Shown: positions 1-6,912, counted from the first letter of the stretch. The stretch is 11,443 nucleotides of DNA from Hyphomicrobium sp. (GCA_025927515.1 JAICLG010000084.1:1-11443); one strand, 5' to 3'. The notes: generated from the sequence alone by a model not told the origin. Program-made: numbers and translations.

Positions 1-535
1 AGCCTGATACGGCTGTCACCGCATCAATCAACGCTTCGTCTTCAACCCACACGACGTCGCCGGCGGCTTCGAGCAGCTGCCGACAGAGATCTTTCTGTTT
101 CGCCGTGACGTGGGCGTTGCCGACTGCACCGGTAATTCCGCGTCCTATGGCCGCCGGAGTATTCGGCATGGCGCGAACGACGGCGGTCCGTCGCGGCAGA
201 TGGCGTTCGAAGCTCGCGATCGGTTTGCCCGCTGCAATCGACATGACGACCGTCGCCGGGCCGACGTGTTTGGCGAGCGGAGGGAAGACGGCGTCCATCA
301 TCTGGGGTTTGACGGCGACGACGATGACCGACGGCGGCGATGCCAGCGAGCCAAGGTCGGGTACGACTGTTAAGCCGTGCTTCCTGACAAGCTCGGCCGC
401 CTCGCCAGCAAGATTAGGATCCTGGATGATGACGTCGCGCGGCTGAAGTCCCCGTTCGATCCAGCCCGCGAGAAGCGCCGCGCCCATCTTCCCGGCGCCA
501 GCGAGCACAACCGGACCATCGAGTGCGAACGACAT
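1..535 (-). CDS. proC: Pyrroline-5-carboxylate reductase, 3' end cut by window
   Basis: ProC reduces 1-pyrroline-5-carboxylate to L-proline with NAD(P)H, the last step of proline synthesis in the cytoplasm. The frame is open from ATG 535 to the left edge, giving about 178 of the usual ~270 residues. The N-terminal Rossmann fold is clear: GAGKMG at residues 13-18 (family GxGxMG), VVAVKPQ in the middle, and RAMPNTPA followed by GITG, typical of the family. The window stops at DAVTAVSG, just where the family's GSGPAY signature and C-terminal dimerisation domain begin, so nothing can be said about the end of the protein. An AAGGTAG ribosome-binding sequence (544-550) precedes the ATG. The stop of the upstream YbjN gene is 32 bases away on the same strand, which suggests co-transcription. 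Identification is secure. Confidence 0.95.
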   Translation of the reverse strand, partial: MSFALDGPVVLAGAGKMGAALLAGWIERGLQPRDVIIQDPNLAGEAAELVRKHGLTVVPDLGSLASPPSVIVVAVKPQMMDAVFPPLAKHVGPATVVMSIAAGKPIASFERHLPRRTAVVRAMPNTPAAIGRGITGAVGNAHVTAKQKDLCRQLLEAAGDVVWVEDEALIDAVTAVSG

Positions 536-567
536 GACACGAGCTACCTTGGGCGGCGAAGCCGGAT

Positions 568-1065
568 TTAAGCCTGCCCCTGCGTCTCGAACATGGTCGA
601 AACCAGGGCCTCACGGCTTTCCTTACCCGCCCAGACAACGAACTGGAAGGCCTGGTAATAGCGCTCGCAGCCTTCGAGCGCGGCTTTCAGCATAGCCTCG
701 CACTGGGCAACGGTGGCGACGGCCCCATTCAGCAGCAGGGCGTGGCGGAACATCACCAGACCTTCCTGGGTCCAGAGATCGAAATGCCCGAGCCAAAGCT
801 GCTCGTTGATCTGCGCCACCAGCCGGTACATCTCGGTCAGGCGCGTTTCCGGAACGCGGAAATCGAAAGCGCACGCGAGGTGCAAAGCTTCGAGATCGTC
901 GCGCCAGTTAATCGAGATATGATAATCGGCCCATGTGCCGGCAACGATGAGGGTCATTTCCTCGTCGCTTGCGCGCTCGTGCGGCCAATCATGGCCATTG
1001 GCGAGCTGTTCGATGAGATCGATCGGATTCAAGACGCGGCCAGACTTCTGTTCCGCAACTGCCAT
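568..1065 (-). CDS. YbjN-domain protein
   Basis: A 165-residue soluble protein of the YbjN domain family (related to type III secretion chaperone-like folds), with no signal peptide or membrane segment. Features typical of the family are an early acidic stretch, the W-A-D-Y-H-I-S-I-N-W strand region (residues 45-54), and a helix with NEQLWLGHFDLW in the middle. Family members have been linked to stress tolerance and motility in enterobacteria, but the molecular role is unknown and I do not assign one. The start ATG 1065 is supported by a GGAGA ribosome-binding sequence at 1075-1079. The gene lies 32 bases upstream of proC on the same strand and probably forms an operon with it. A pairing of ybjN with proC is, from memory, recurrent in Hyphomicrobiales, which may mean only shared transcription. 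Confidence in the family is good; confidence in any function is low. Confidence 0.85.
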   Translation of the reverse strand: MAVAEQKSGRVLNPIDLIEQLANGHDWPHERASDEEMTLIVAGTWADYHISINWRDDLEALHLACAFDFRVPETRLTEMYRLVAQINEQLWLGHFDLWTQEGLVMFRHALLLNGAVATVAQCEAMLKAALEGCERYYQAFQFVVWAGKESREALVSTMFETQGQA

Positions 1066-1280
1066 GTGTATCGATCTCCAATCCGCCGCGAGGCAAATTT
1101 TGCAAGAAGAAGCGGCCCAGTCGGATCAGCAAATGCGCCGCTTTATGTTGCGGCGGACAAAACCAGAGGCCCCGGCGAGTCGCAAGCTGACGACTTTGAA
1201 CCGCAAACCTTGTCCACGGTGAAAGTGGCGAAGCGCGGGCGCGCATGCGTCTGCAATGACCGCAGCGAAGCGAACTGTAG

Positions 1281-1300
1281 AAAACACAGTCTAAACTGTG
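1281..1300 (-). terminator. Putative intrinsic terminator behind ubiK
   Basis: Read on the minus strand, CACAGT and ACTGTG form a perfect 6-bp stem with a TTAG loop, followed directly by TTTT (plus-strand positions 1284-1281). It lies about 53 bases past the ubiK stop, where a terminator is expected. The stem is short and only half G+C, so termination may be partial. A further half copy (ACTGT at 1274-1278) lies just beyond. Confidence 0.45.
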
Positions 1301-1352
1301 GATGCGGAAGCCGCGGCAACAGCGCCGTGACGAAACGTGTCAGGGCACGATC

Positions 1353-1604
1353 TTATTTTGCGAGTTGAGCTTCCAGAGCGGCGACGCGAGCCGCGAGCGC
1401 CTCGTTCTCCTGACGCGCCTTCTGCGCCATCTCCCGTACGACCTCGAAATCTTCCCGTGTCACGACGTTCATGTCGCGCAGGAATTTCTCGACCTGAGCA
1501 CGCATAATCGTTTCGGTCTCTCGCCTGACGCCCTCGGCCGCGCCTGCGGCATCCGTCATGAGCTTGGCAAAGTCGTCGAACAACTTATTCGTCGTCTGGG
1601 TCAT
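1353..1604 (-). CDS. ubiK: UbiK/BMFP-family accessory protein
   Basis: An 83-residue protein matching the BMFP family (Brucella membrane fusogenic protein, E. coli UbiK/YqiC). In E. coli UbiK is a small trimeric coiled-coil accessory factor of the ubiquinone biosynthesis complex, active at the membrane under aerobic conditions; the Brucella homologue has membrane-fusing activity in vitro. Visible here are an N-terminal amphipathic region (NKLFDDFAKLMTDAAGAA), a helix with the family-like VTREDFEVVREM (residues about 48-59), and a C-terminal heptad-like coiled coil ending in ALAARVAALEAQLAK. I start at ATG 1604, which has GGAAG about 6 bases upstream; the frame stays open to 1727, but that extension reads as non-coding and would overlap the promoter region. 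The length is normal for the family. It is divergent from lgt. Confidence 0.85.
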   Translation of the reverse strand: MTQTTNKLFDDFAKLMTDAAGAAEGVRRETETIMRAQVEKFLRDMNVVTREDFEVVREMAQKARQENEALAARVAALEAQLAK

Positions 1605-1634
1605 CGTCGCTTCCGGGGTCAAAGGCTTGGGCTG

Positions 1635-1663
1635 ACTATGGCGACTGAGCGCCCGGACTGCAA
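1635..1663 (-). promoter_or_regulatory. Candidate sigma-70-type promoter for ubiK
   Basis: On the minus strand, TTGCAG (1663-1658) and CATAGT (1640-1635) are separated by 17 bases, which would start a transcript near 1628 with a leader of about 24 bases. It matches the consensus at three and four of six positions, so the call depends on position as much as on sequence. Confidence 0.35.
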
Positions 1664-1699
1664 GGCATGAAGGAGACCAGCGGGCTATTTCGGCCGCGC

Positions 1700-1728
1700 T
1701 TGACAATGAGAGGGCCTTCCCAAACAAC
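1700..1728 (+). promoter_or_regulatory. Candidate promoter for the lgt operon
   Basis: A perfect -35 hexamer TTGACA lies at 1700-1705. At 17 bases spacing the -10 would be AACAAC (1723-1728), a poor match. A start near 1735 would give a leader of about 45 bases before the lgt ATG. This is the only consensus -35 I found in the divergent gap. Confidence 0.4.
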
Positions 1729-1779
1729 CCTCGCGGGCGAACTCGAATAGCCGGTCCCGGAATTCAGCGTGGAGCATCG

Positions 1780-2619
1780 ATGACACCTCTTGCCCTTCTG
1801 ACGTACCCGAACATCGACCCGATCGCGATCGAATACGGGCCCATCTCAATCAAATGGTATGGCATCGCCTACCTCGTCGGGCTCGTCCTCGGTTGGCTCT
1901 ATATCAGGCGCCTCATCTCGACGCCGCGACTCTGGCTCGGCAACAAGGCGCCGTTGACGCTGGAACGGATCGACGACCTGCTGCTCTTTATGACGCTCGG
2001 CGTCGTCATCGGCGGCCGTCTGGGGCAGGTGTTCCTCTACGATCCCGATTTCTATTTCTCGCACCCTGCCGAGATCGTCAAAGTCTGGAAAGGCGGGATG
2101 AGCTTCCACGGCGCGCTGATCGCGTGCGGCATCCTCATTCTGGTCTTCGCGCGGCACTACAAGGTGCCGGCCCGGTCCGTGATGGATCTCACCTGTGCAG
2201 CTGCGCCTGCCGGCATCTTTTTCGGCCGCATCGCGAACTTCATCAATTCCGAACACTGGGGACGCGTCACGACATCCGCCATCGGAATGGTCTTTCCCAA
2301 CGGCGGCCCTGAGCCGCGCTATCCGAGCCAAATCTTTGAAGCGGTGCTCGAGGGCCTGGTGATGTGGTTCATCATGCGCTTTGCGACGCATCGGATGCTG
2401 GCATTGAAACGCCCCGGACTTGTCACCGGCATCTGGCTCGTCTGGTATGCCATCGCACGTTCGATATGCGAGATATTCCGTGAGCCCGAGGCCTATAACG
2501 TTTTCAACATCGGGCCGTTCACAGCAGGCCAAGTCTACTGCCTGCCGATGCTGCTGATCGGATTGTATCTGATCTGGACGGCGCCACGAGCGGAGGCATC
2601 CGGAAAGGTCCTGGTGTGA
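1780..2619 (+). CDS. lgt: Prolipoprotein diacylglyceryl transferase
   Basis: Lgt moves the diacylglyceryl group of phosphatidylglycerol onto the lipobox cysteine of prolipoproteins, the first step of bacterial lipoprotein maturation, in the inner membrane. The 279-residue polytopic protein has several hydrophobic segments (about 28-42, 68-85, 110-125, 137-150, 188-202, 214-228, 250-267). Family motifs are present: IKWYGIAYL near the N-terminus, GGRLGQVFLYDP (78-89), WKGGMSFHGAL with His110 (E. coli His103), and GRIANFINSE (149-158), whose Arg150, Asn153 and Glu158 match E. coli Arg143, Asn146 and Glu151. RYPSQ (180-184) and IFREPE (232-237) follow, the latter with the late conserved arginine. 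GGAG at 1771-1774 sits 5 bases before ATG 1780. The stop overlaps the next start by 4 bases (GTGA), so lgt heads a coupled operon. Confidence 0.97.
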   Translation: MTPLALLTYPNIDPIAIEYGPISIKWYGIAYLVGLVLGWLYIRRLISTPRLWLGNKAPLTLERIDDLLLFMTLGVVIGGRLGQVFLYDPDFYFSHPAEIVKVWKGGMSFHGALIACGILILVFARHYKVPARSVMDLTCAAAPAGIFFGRIANFINSEHWGRVTTSAIGMVFPNGGPEPRYPSQIFEAVLEGLVMWFIMRFATHRMLALKRPGLVTGIWLVWYAIARSICEIFREPEAYNVFNIGPFTAGQVYCLPMLLIGLYLIWTAPRAEASGKVLV

Positions 2620-3770
2620 CCGCACCTCCCTTACTGCATCGAGACACGCCCCTGGCGCGGCAGATCAAAGAAACCATCCGCCGCGACGGTCCCATGACCG
2701 TTCAAGCCTACATGGCGCGATGCCTTTGGGATGAGCCGCTCGGATACTACCGGCGACAGCGCGTCTTCGGCAGTTCGGGCGATTTCATCACCGCGGCCGA
2801 GATCAGCCAGGTTTTCGGCGAATTGATCGGCGTCTGGACGGGCGTCGTCTGGCAGAACGTCTTCGGCGCGCCGGAGACCATCACGCTTGCCGAATTCGGT
2901 CCGGGTCGCGGAACCATGATGCGGGACGCGTTGCGCGCAGCACGCGTCGTTCCAGGTTTCACGGAGGCTGTGCGGCCCCATCTCATCGAAGCGAGCCAAA
3001 CGCTCGCCGAGGTGCAAAGCTCGACGCTTGCCGAGTTCCGCGGCAAGATCACGTGGGGCAGCAAACTCGACGAATTCTCTCCGCCAGCGATCATTCTCGC
3101 CAACGAGTTTCTGGATTCGTGGCCGGTCGCACAGTGGATCAAGACAAAGGACGGCTGGCGCATCCGAGGCGTTTCGCTCAATCGATCCGGCGACTTGCAA
3201 TTCGCGGCGCTTGACGGCGAATGCCCGCATGAAGCTTTCGAAGCGCTGCTGCCTGACGCGCCACCCGGCGCTGTCATCGAGACCCAGCGCCTCGACCGGC
3301 TCGCGACGGCTTTGCAAAGCCTGATGCAACGCGGCCCCGTCGTGATGCTGTTGATCGACTACGGCCACACGGTCGCGGCCGCCGGAGACACGCTGCAGGC
3401 CGTGCGGGCGCACAAATATGAATCGCCGCTGGCCTCACCCGGCGAAGCCGACCTCACCGTACACGTCAATTTCTACGATCTCGCCTCGACCCTGCACCGC
3501 GCTGGCCTGGCCCTCGACGGGCCCGTGACGCAGTCGGAATTTCTCGGCGCTGTCGGTATCGTCGAGAGGGCATCGCGGCTGATGACGGCCAATCCTCAGC
3601 GCGCCGGCGAGATCGAAACCGGCGTCGCACGTCTGCTGGCGCCGAACGGCATGGGCTCGCGGTTCAAGGTGCTTGCGGCGCGCTCTCCCGAACTGCCTCC
3701 CCTGCCCGGCTTTCGCGCGGCGGCTGCGGCTGGCGGCTCGACTGCTCAGACCTCCGAGAGCCAGACATGA
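2616..3770 (+). CDS. MidA/NDUFAF7-type SAM-dependent methyltransferase
   Basis: A 384-residue protein of the COG1565 (formerly DUF185) methyltransferase family. The human member NDUFAF7 dimethylates an arginine of a complex I subunit (NDUFS2) and is needed for complex I assembly; in alphaproteobacteria the same target (NuoD) is an inference. Motifs in order: an N-terminal region with MTVQAYMARCLWDEPLGYY; GDFITAAEISQVFGEL (56-70), matching the family's GDF-T-S-FGEL block; SAM-binding EFGPGRGT (93-100); ANEFLDSWP (162-170), where most relatives have ANEFFDALP; IDYGH (247-251); and PGEADLTVHVNF (275-286). The start is GTG 2616 inside the lgt stop, with GGAAAGG at 2602-2608. The last 20 residues are a low-complexity Ala/Gly/Ser tail. 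The end overlaps pgeF by 4 bases (ATGA). The family is certain; the substrate is not shown by the sequence. Confidence 0.92.
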   Translation: MTAPPLLHRDTPLARQIKETIRRDGPMTVQAYMARCLWDEPLGYYRRQRVFGSSGDFITAAEISQVFGELIGVWTGVVWQNVFGAPETITLAEFGPGRGTMMRDALRAARVVPGFTEAVRPHLIEASQTLAEVQSSTLAEFRGKITWGSKLDEFSPPAIILANEFLDSWPVAQWIKTKDGWRIRGVSLNRSGDLQFAALDGECPHEAFEALLPDAPPGAVIETQRLDRLATALQSLMQRGPVVMLLIDYGHTVAAAGDTLQAVRAHKYESPLASPGEADLTVHVNFYDLASTLHRAGLALDGPVTQSEFLGAVGIVERASRLMTANPQRAGEIETGVARLLAPNGMGSRFKVLAARSPELPPLPGFRAAAAAGGSTAQTSESQT

Positions 3771-4552
3771 CGCAGTCTGTGCCATCGCCGCTGCTCGCCG
3801 ACACCCTCAAAGCCCTTCCCGGAGTCAGACACGGGTTTTTCACGCGTGAAGGCGGCGTCTCGGAAGGTATCTATGCGAGCCTCAACTGCGGTCTCGGTTC
3901 GAATGACGACGCCCAACGGGTGCTGGAAAATCGCCGCCGTGTGGCACGTTATCTTGAAGGCCGCGACGATGCCGTCGTGACGCTTTATCAGGAGCACGGC
4001 ACCACGGCGCGCGAGGTCACTGCATTTCCGGATCGGATGGCGCTGCCGCACGCCGATGCCGTGGTATCCGCGACGCCCGGCCTCGTCGTCGGCGTCCTGA
4101 CGGCCGATTGCGCGCCGGTGCTGCTTGCCGATCCTGAGGCGCGCGTCGTTGCTGCGGCGCACGCGGGTTGGCGCGGTGCTCTCGAAGGCATCATCGAAAG
4201 TGCAATAAGGGAAATGGAGCGGCTCGGTGCCCGACGCGAGCGCATCTCGGCCGCGGTCGGACCGTGCATCAGCCAAAAGGCGTACGAAGTCGGCTTCGAA
4301 TTCGAAAGCCAATTCGTGTCACGCGATCCCAAGTGGCAGCGCTTCTTTGTGCGGGCCAACGAGAAATCTCGTCCGCATTTCGATCTTGCGGGGTTTGCGC
4401 TTCAGCGGCTCAAGGATGCTGGGCTGAAGACCGTAACCGGCCTTTCGACCTGCACTTATGAAAGCGAATCACTTTTCTTCAGCTATCGGCGCAAAACGAA
4501 GCTCCACGAACCGGACTATGGCCGCCAAATCTCCGCCATCGTCGTGGCTTAA
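3767..4552 (+). CDS. pgeF: Peptidoglycan editing factor PgeF / multicopper-like laccase-domain (YfiH/LACC1) enzyme
   Basis: A 261-residue member of the YfiH/LACC1 family. E. coli PgeF removes wrongly built muropeptide precursors (L-Ser in place of L-Ala), and family enzymes also cleave purine nucleosides by phosphorolysis; older annotations call them polyphenol oxidases. The zinc-binding active site is complete: His77 in QEHGT, Cys115 in TADC and His132 in AHAGWRG. HGFFTREGGVSEG near the N-terminus, GPCIS (165-169) and FFSYRR (237-242) are also typical. No signal peptide, so the protein is cytoplasmic. It is the third gene of a coupled operon with lgt and the methyltransferase, its ATG overlapping the preceding TGA. 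Only a weak GAGAG (3756-3760) precedes it, so translation probably relies on coupling. Family membership is certain; which activity matters in this organism is open. Confidence 0.93.
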   Translation: MTQSVPSPLLADTLKALPGVRHGFFTREGGVSEGIYASLNCGLGSNDDAQRVLENRRRVARYLEGRDDAVVTLYQEHGTTAREVTAFPDRMALPHADAVVSATPGLVVGVLTADCAPVLLADPEARVVAAAHAGWRGALEGIIESAIREMERLGARRERISAAVGPCISQKAYEVGFEFESQFVSRDPKWQRFFVRANEKSRPHFDLAGFALQRLKDAGLKTVTGLSTCTYESESLFFSYRRKTKLHEPDYGRQISAIVVA

Positions 4553-4572
4553 TCGCACAATCCACAAGGAAT

Positions 4573-4601
4573 GCTCATGCGATACCGGCGTTTGCGTGAG
4601 C
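4573..4601 (+). terminator. Hairpin behind pgeF, possible terminator
   Basis: GCTCATGC (4573-4580) pairs with GCGTGAGC (4594-4601), 8 bp including one G-U pair, around a 13-base loop, 20 bases past the pgeF stop. The following bases (TGATCACACTTTCG) hold no clear U-run, so it may instead protect a 3' end or act with Rho. Confidence 0.3.
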
Positions 4602-4756
4602 TGATCACACTTTCGTAGGGCTGCCGTCTGGACGGGCAGAGCTGGGCTGATCTAGGGGTTAACGATCAGTTCCGGTAGTATCGGGGGAGTTCAGGCCGCG
4701 GGGTAATGTAATGCCGGCCGCCGGGAAGTTGCGGTTGGACAAGGGGGGACGTCGAC

Positions 4757-5803
4757 GTGACGACCTTATACTCTGCTCGGACGCGTACGCGCGGAAGACT
4801 TCGTTACATAATGAGTTCGGCGTTTATCGCGTCGGTCTTCGCGTTAGGACTCGGGGGATGCTCCTCAACGCCAAATCTCCTCGGAGGGGGATCATCCGCG
4901 CCGCAGGCGACGCTGACTCCGCCCGAAACGCCAACCCCCGTTTCCGCCAAAATGGCCAAGATCCAGATAGCGCCGGTTATCGGTTCGCCCGACAATGTCG
5001 CGCGTGATCTGCAGGAAGCGCTGTCGAAGGCTATCGGCCGTGACGGTCTGACGGTCGCGACGTCGTCGAACGCCACGAGCGAGTACGTATTGCGCGGCTA
5101 CATCGTCGCCGCGCGGGAACACAGCAAAGCGAAGATTTCCTATATCTGGGACGTAACCGATCAGGCCGGCAAGCGTGTCCATCGCGTGACTGGTGAAGAG
5201 ATCGTCGCTGGCGGCGGCAAGGATCCGTGGTCAGCCGTTACGCCGCCCGTGGTTGAGCGCATCGCTGACAAGACCGCGAAGCAGATCGCGAGCTGGCTCC
5301 CGACAAGCGGCAGCATCGTCGCCTCGAATGGCGGCCCGGTGAATGGGCAATCGAATGCGATACCGGCCACCAAGACCGCCTACGCAACGGCATCGAATGC
5401 GCAACCGATGTCGCCGACGACGGGAAGCATCGCGACCTCCGGCCCGATCACGGCCGTTGTGCCGATGGTGACCGGAGCGCCGGGTGACGGCCAGACGGCG
5501 CTAACGTCGGCCATTCAGCGCGAATTATCGAAAAACGGCCTGAGGCTGGCTACGATCCCCGATGCGCGCTCCTACAAAATCGAAGGCAAGGTCGCGTTAG
5601 GTCAGAGCCGGGACGGAAAACAGCCGATCCAGATCGACTGGAACGTGCTCGACCCCACGGGCAAAAAGCTCGGAACGGTATCGCAGAAAAACGAAGTGCC
5701 GCAGGGTTCACTCGACGGCGCCTGGGGCAAGACCGCCGACGCCGCAGCGGCCGCCGCAGCCCAGGGCATCATCAAGCTAATACCCGAGAAAAGTATAAAT
5801 TAA
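4757..5803 (+). CDS. Lipoprotein with an internally duplicated domain, function unknown
   Basis: I do not recognise a named gene. The 348-residue product is a lipoprotein: an Arg-rich N-region (residues 8-16), a hydrophobic stretch (about 20-32) and a lipobox L-G-G-C with Cys35. The residue after Cys is Ser, compatible with outer-membrane sorting under the E. coli rule. A Pro/Gly/Ser linker (36-64) is followed by two similar domains, about 65-182 and 229-343, joined by a Ser/Thr/Asn/Pro-rich linker. Both contain PV/PM-x-G-x-P, a helix, G-L-x-x-A-T, a strand with Y-x-x-x-G, then W-x-V-x-D-x-x-G-K (131-139 and 295-303), a second Trp (158 and 323) and an amphipathic helix ending in L/I-P. I choose GTG 4757, with GGGGGG at 4743-4748, because ATG 4811 would remove the whole charged N-region. 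The pattern recalls small periplasmic partner domains such as TolB-N or LpoB, but that is only a suspicion. It is followed by prs after 168 bases. Confidence 0.85.
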   Translation: MTTLYSARTRTRGRLRYIMSSAFIASVFALGLGGCSSTPNLLGGGSSAPQATLTPPETPTPVSAKMAKIQIAPVIGSPDNVARDLQEALSKAIGRDGLTVATSSNATSEYVLRGYIVAAREHSKAKISYIWDVTDQAGKRVHRVTGEEIVAGGGKDPWSAVTPPVVERIADKTAKQIASWLPTSGSIVASNGGPVNGQSNAIPATKTAYATASNAQPMSPTTGSIATSGPITAVVPMVTGAPGDGQTALTSAIQRELSKNGLRLATIPDARSYKIEGKVALGQSRDGKQPIQIDWNVLDPTGKKLGTVSQKNEVPQGSLDGAWGKTADAAAAAAAQGIIKLIPEKSIN

Positions 5804-5840
5804 GCAAATCAGTGGCTGCGCAAGATGCCGCCGCAAATCG

Positions 5841-5869
5841 GGGCCCGGACGGTTGAATCGTCCGGGCCC
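5841..5869 (+). other. Strong GC-rich hairpin in the prs leader
   Basis: GGGCCCGGACG (5841-5851) and CGTCCGGGCCC (5859-5869) form a perfect 11-bp stem around a 7-base loop. It lies 37 bases after the lipoprotein stop and about 100 bases before the preferred prs start. No U-run follows on either strand (AATTGCTAC on the plus strand), so a classical intrinsic terminator is not shown. It could end or stabilise the lipoprotein transcript, or act in the prs leader. Confidence 0.7.
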
Positions 5870-5971
5870 AATTGCTACAAGCCCGCGCATAGCAGAGGTT
5901 TTAAAGCGGACATGCCTTTTGACGCCAAAGGTGACGACGCTCGAAGCAGAGACGGCCGAGGAAAGCTGGAC

Positions 5972-6907
5972 GTGAAAATCGTCGCGGGAAACAGCAACCG
6001 GCCTCTCGCCGATGCCATTTGCGCACACCTGAAATTGCCGATGACCAAAGGTCAGGTGAAGCGCTTCGCGGATATGGAAATCTTCGTCGAGATTCAGGAG
6101 AACGTCCGCGGCCAGGACGTCTTCGTGATTCAATCGACGTCGTTTCCTGCAAACGACAACATGATGGAGCTGCTGATCCTGCTCGACGCGCTCAAGCGCT
6201 CGTCGGCGCGGCGCATCACGGCAGTCATTCCGTACTTCGGCTATGCCCGGCAAGATCGGAAGCCGGGCCCGCGAACGCCGATTTCCGCGAAACTTGTCGC
6301 CAACCTCATCGAGCGAGCTGGCGCCCACCGCGTGCTGACGCTCGATCTGCACGCCGGGCAGATCCAGGGCTTTTTCGACATTCCGACCGATAACCTCTTC
6401 GCGGCGCCGGTCATGACTCGCGACATCGAAGATAATTTCGGAAATACCGATGACATCGTCGTTGTTTCGCCGGACGTCGGCGGCGTCGTCAGAGCCCGCG
6501 CGTTGGCCAAACGCATCGGCGCGCCGATCGCCATTTGCGACAAGCGCCGCGAACGCCCCGGCGAGAGCGAAGTGATGAACGTCATCGGCGAGGTCGATGG
6601 CAAACGCTGCATCCTGATCGACGACATCGTCGATTCCGGCGGTACCCTGGTGAACGCGGCGGAAGCGCTGCTGAAGAATGGCGCGACGGAAGTTTCCGCT
6701 TACATTTCGCATGCCGTGCTGTCGGGCGGCGCGGTCAGCCGAATTCAGAATTCGCGGCTGAAGTCACTGGTCATTACGGATTCCATTTTGCCGACGGAAG
6801 CGGTCAAAGCCGCGCGAAACATTCGCGTCATATCGATCGCACCGCTCATCGGCGAGGCCATTCTGCGCACGAGCCGCGAAGAGAGCGTCTCCAGCCTGTT
6901 TTACTGA
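5972..6907 (+). CDS. prs: Ribose-phosphate pyrophosphokinase (PRPP synthase)
   Basis: Prs transfers pyrophosphate from ATP to ribose 5-phosphate, making PRPP for purine, pyrimidine, NAD, histidine and tryptophan synthesis. With the GTG 5972 start the product has 311 residues, normal for class I enzymes. It begins KIVAGNSN and carries the conserved block RFADMEIFVEIQENVRG (31-47), PYFGYARQDRK with the ATP-loop residues (87-97), LDLHAGQIQGFF (124-135), SPDVGG (166-171), the KRR motif (191-193) and the PRPP loop DDIVDSGGT (217-225). It ends in ESVSSLFY, like other alphaproteobacterial Prs. GAGGAAAG (5958-5965) stands 6 bases before the GTG. The frame is open back to ATG 5825 and has an ATG at 5912, but both lack good ribosome-binding sites; the former would translate the hairpin, and the latter adds codons rich in AGA, CGA and GGA. 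The upstream lipoprotein is 168 bases away. Confidence 0.95.
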   Translation: MKIVAGNSNRPLADAICAHLKLPMTKGQVKRFADMEIFVEIQENVRGQDVFVIQSTSFPANDNMMELLILLDALKRSSARRITAVIPYFGYARQDRKPGPRTPISAKLVANLIERAGAHRVLTLDLHAGQIQGFFDIPTDNLFAAPVMTRDIEDNFGNTDDIVVVSPDVGGVVRARALAKRIGAPIAICDKRRERPGESEVMNVIGEVDGKRCILIDDIVDSGGTLVNAAEALLKNGATEVSAYISHAVLSGGAVSRIQNSRLKSLVITDSILPTEAVKAARNIRVISIAPLIGEAILRTSREESVSSLFY

Positions 6908-6912
6908 AACGA

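Noticed and set aside
742..1368. Plus-strand frame across ybjN and the ubiK-ybjN gap
   Set aside because: Two-thirds lies antisense to a recognised gene and the rest has no recognisable pattern, no preceding ribosome-binding site and low-quality codon use.
1605..1727. N-terminal extension of the ubiK frame
   Set aside because: The family begins at the MTQTTNK methionine, which has its own ribosome-binding site; the extension would translate the divergent promoter region.
4621..4639. CTGCCGTC/GACGGGCAG hairpin upstream of the lipoprotein gene
   Set aside because: Needs a bulge and a very small loop and has no U-run; kept only as background.
4659..4681. TTAACG / TAGTAT as the lipoprotein promoter
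   Set aside because: The spacing between the two hexamers is only 11 bases, too short for a sigma-70 promoter.
5777..6712. Minus-strand frame of 311 codons opposite prs
   Set aside because: Shadow of the conserved prs codons; its composition is typical of antisense frames in GC-rich genes.
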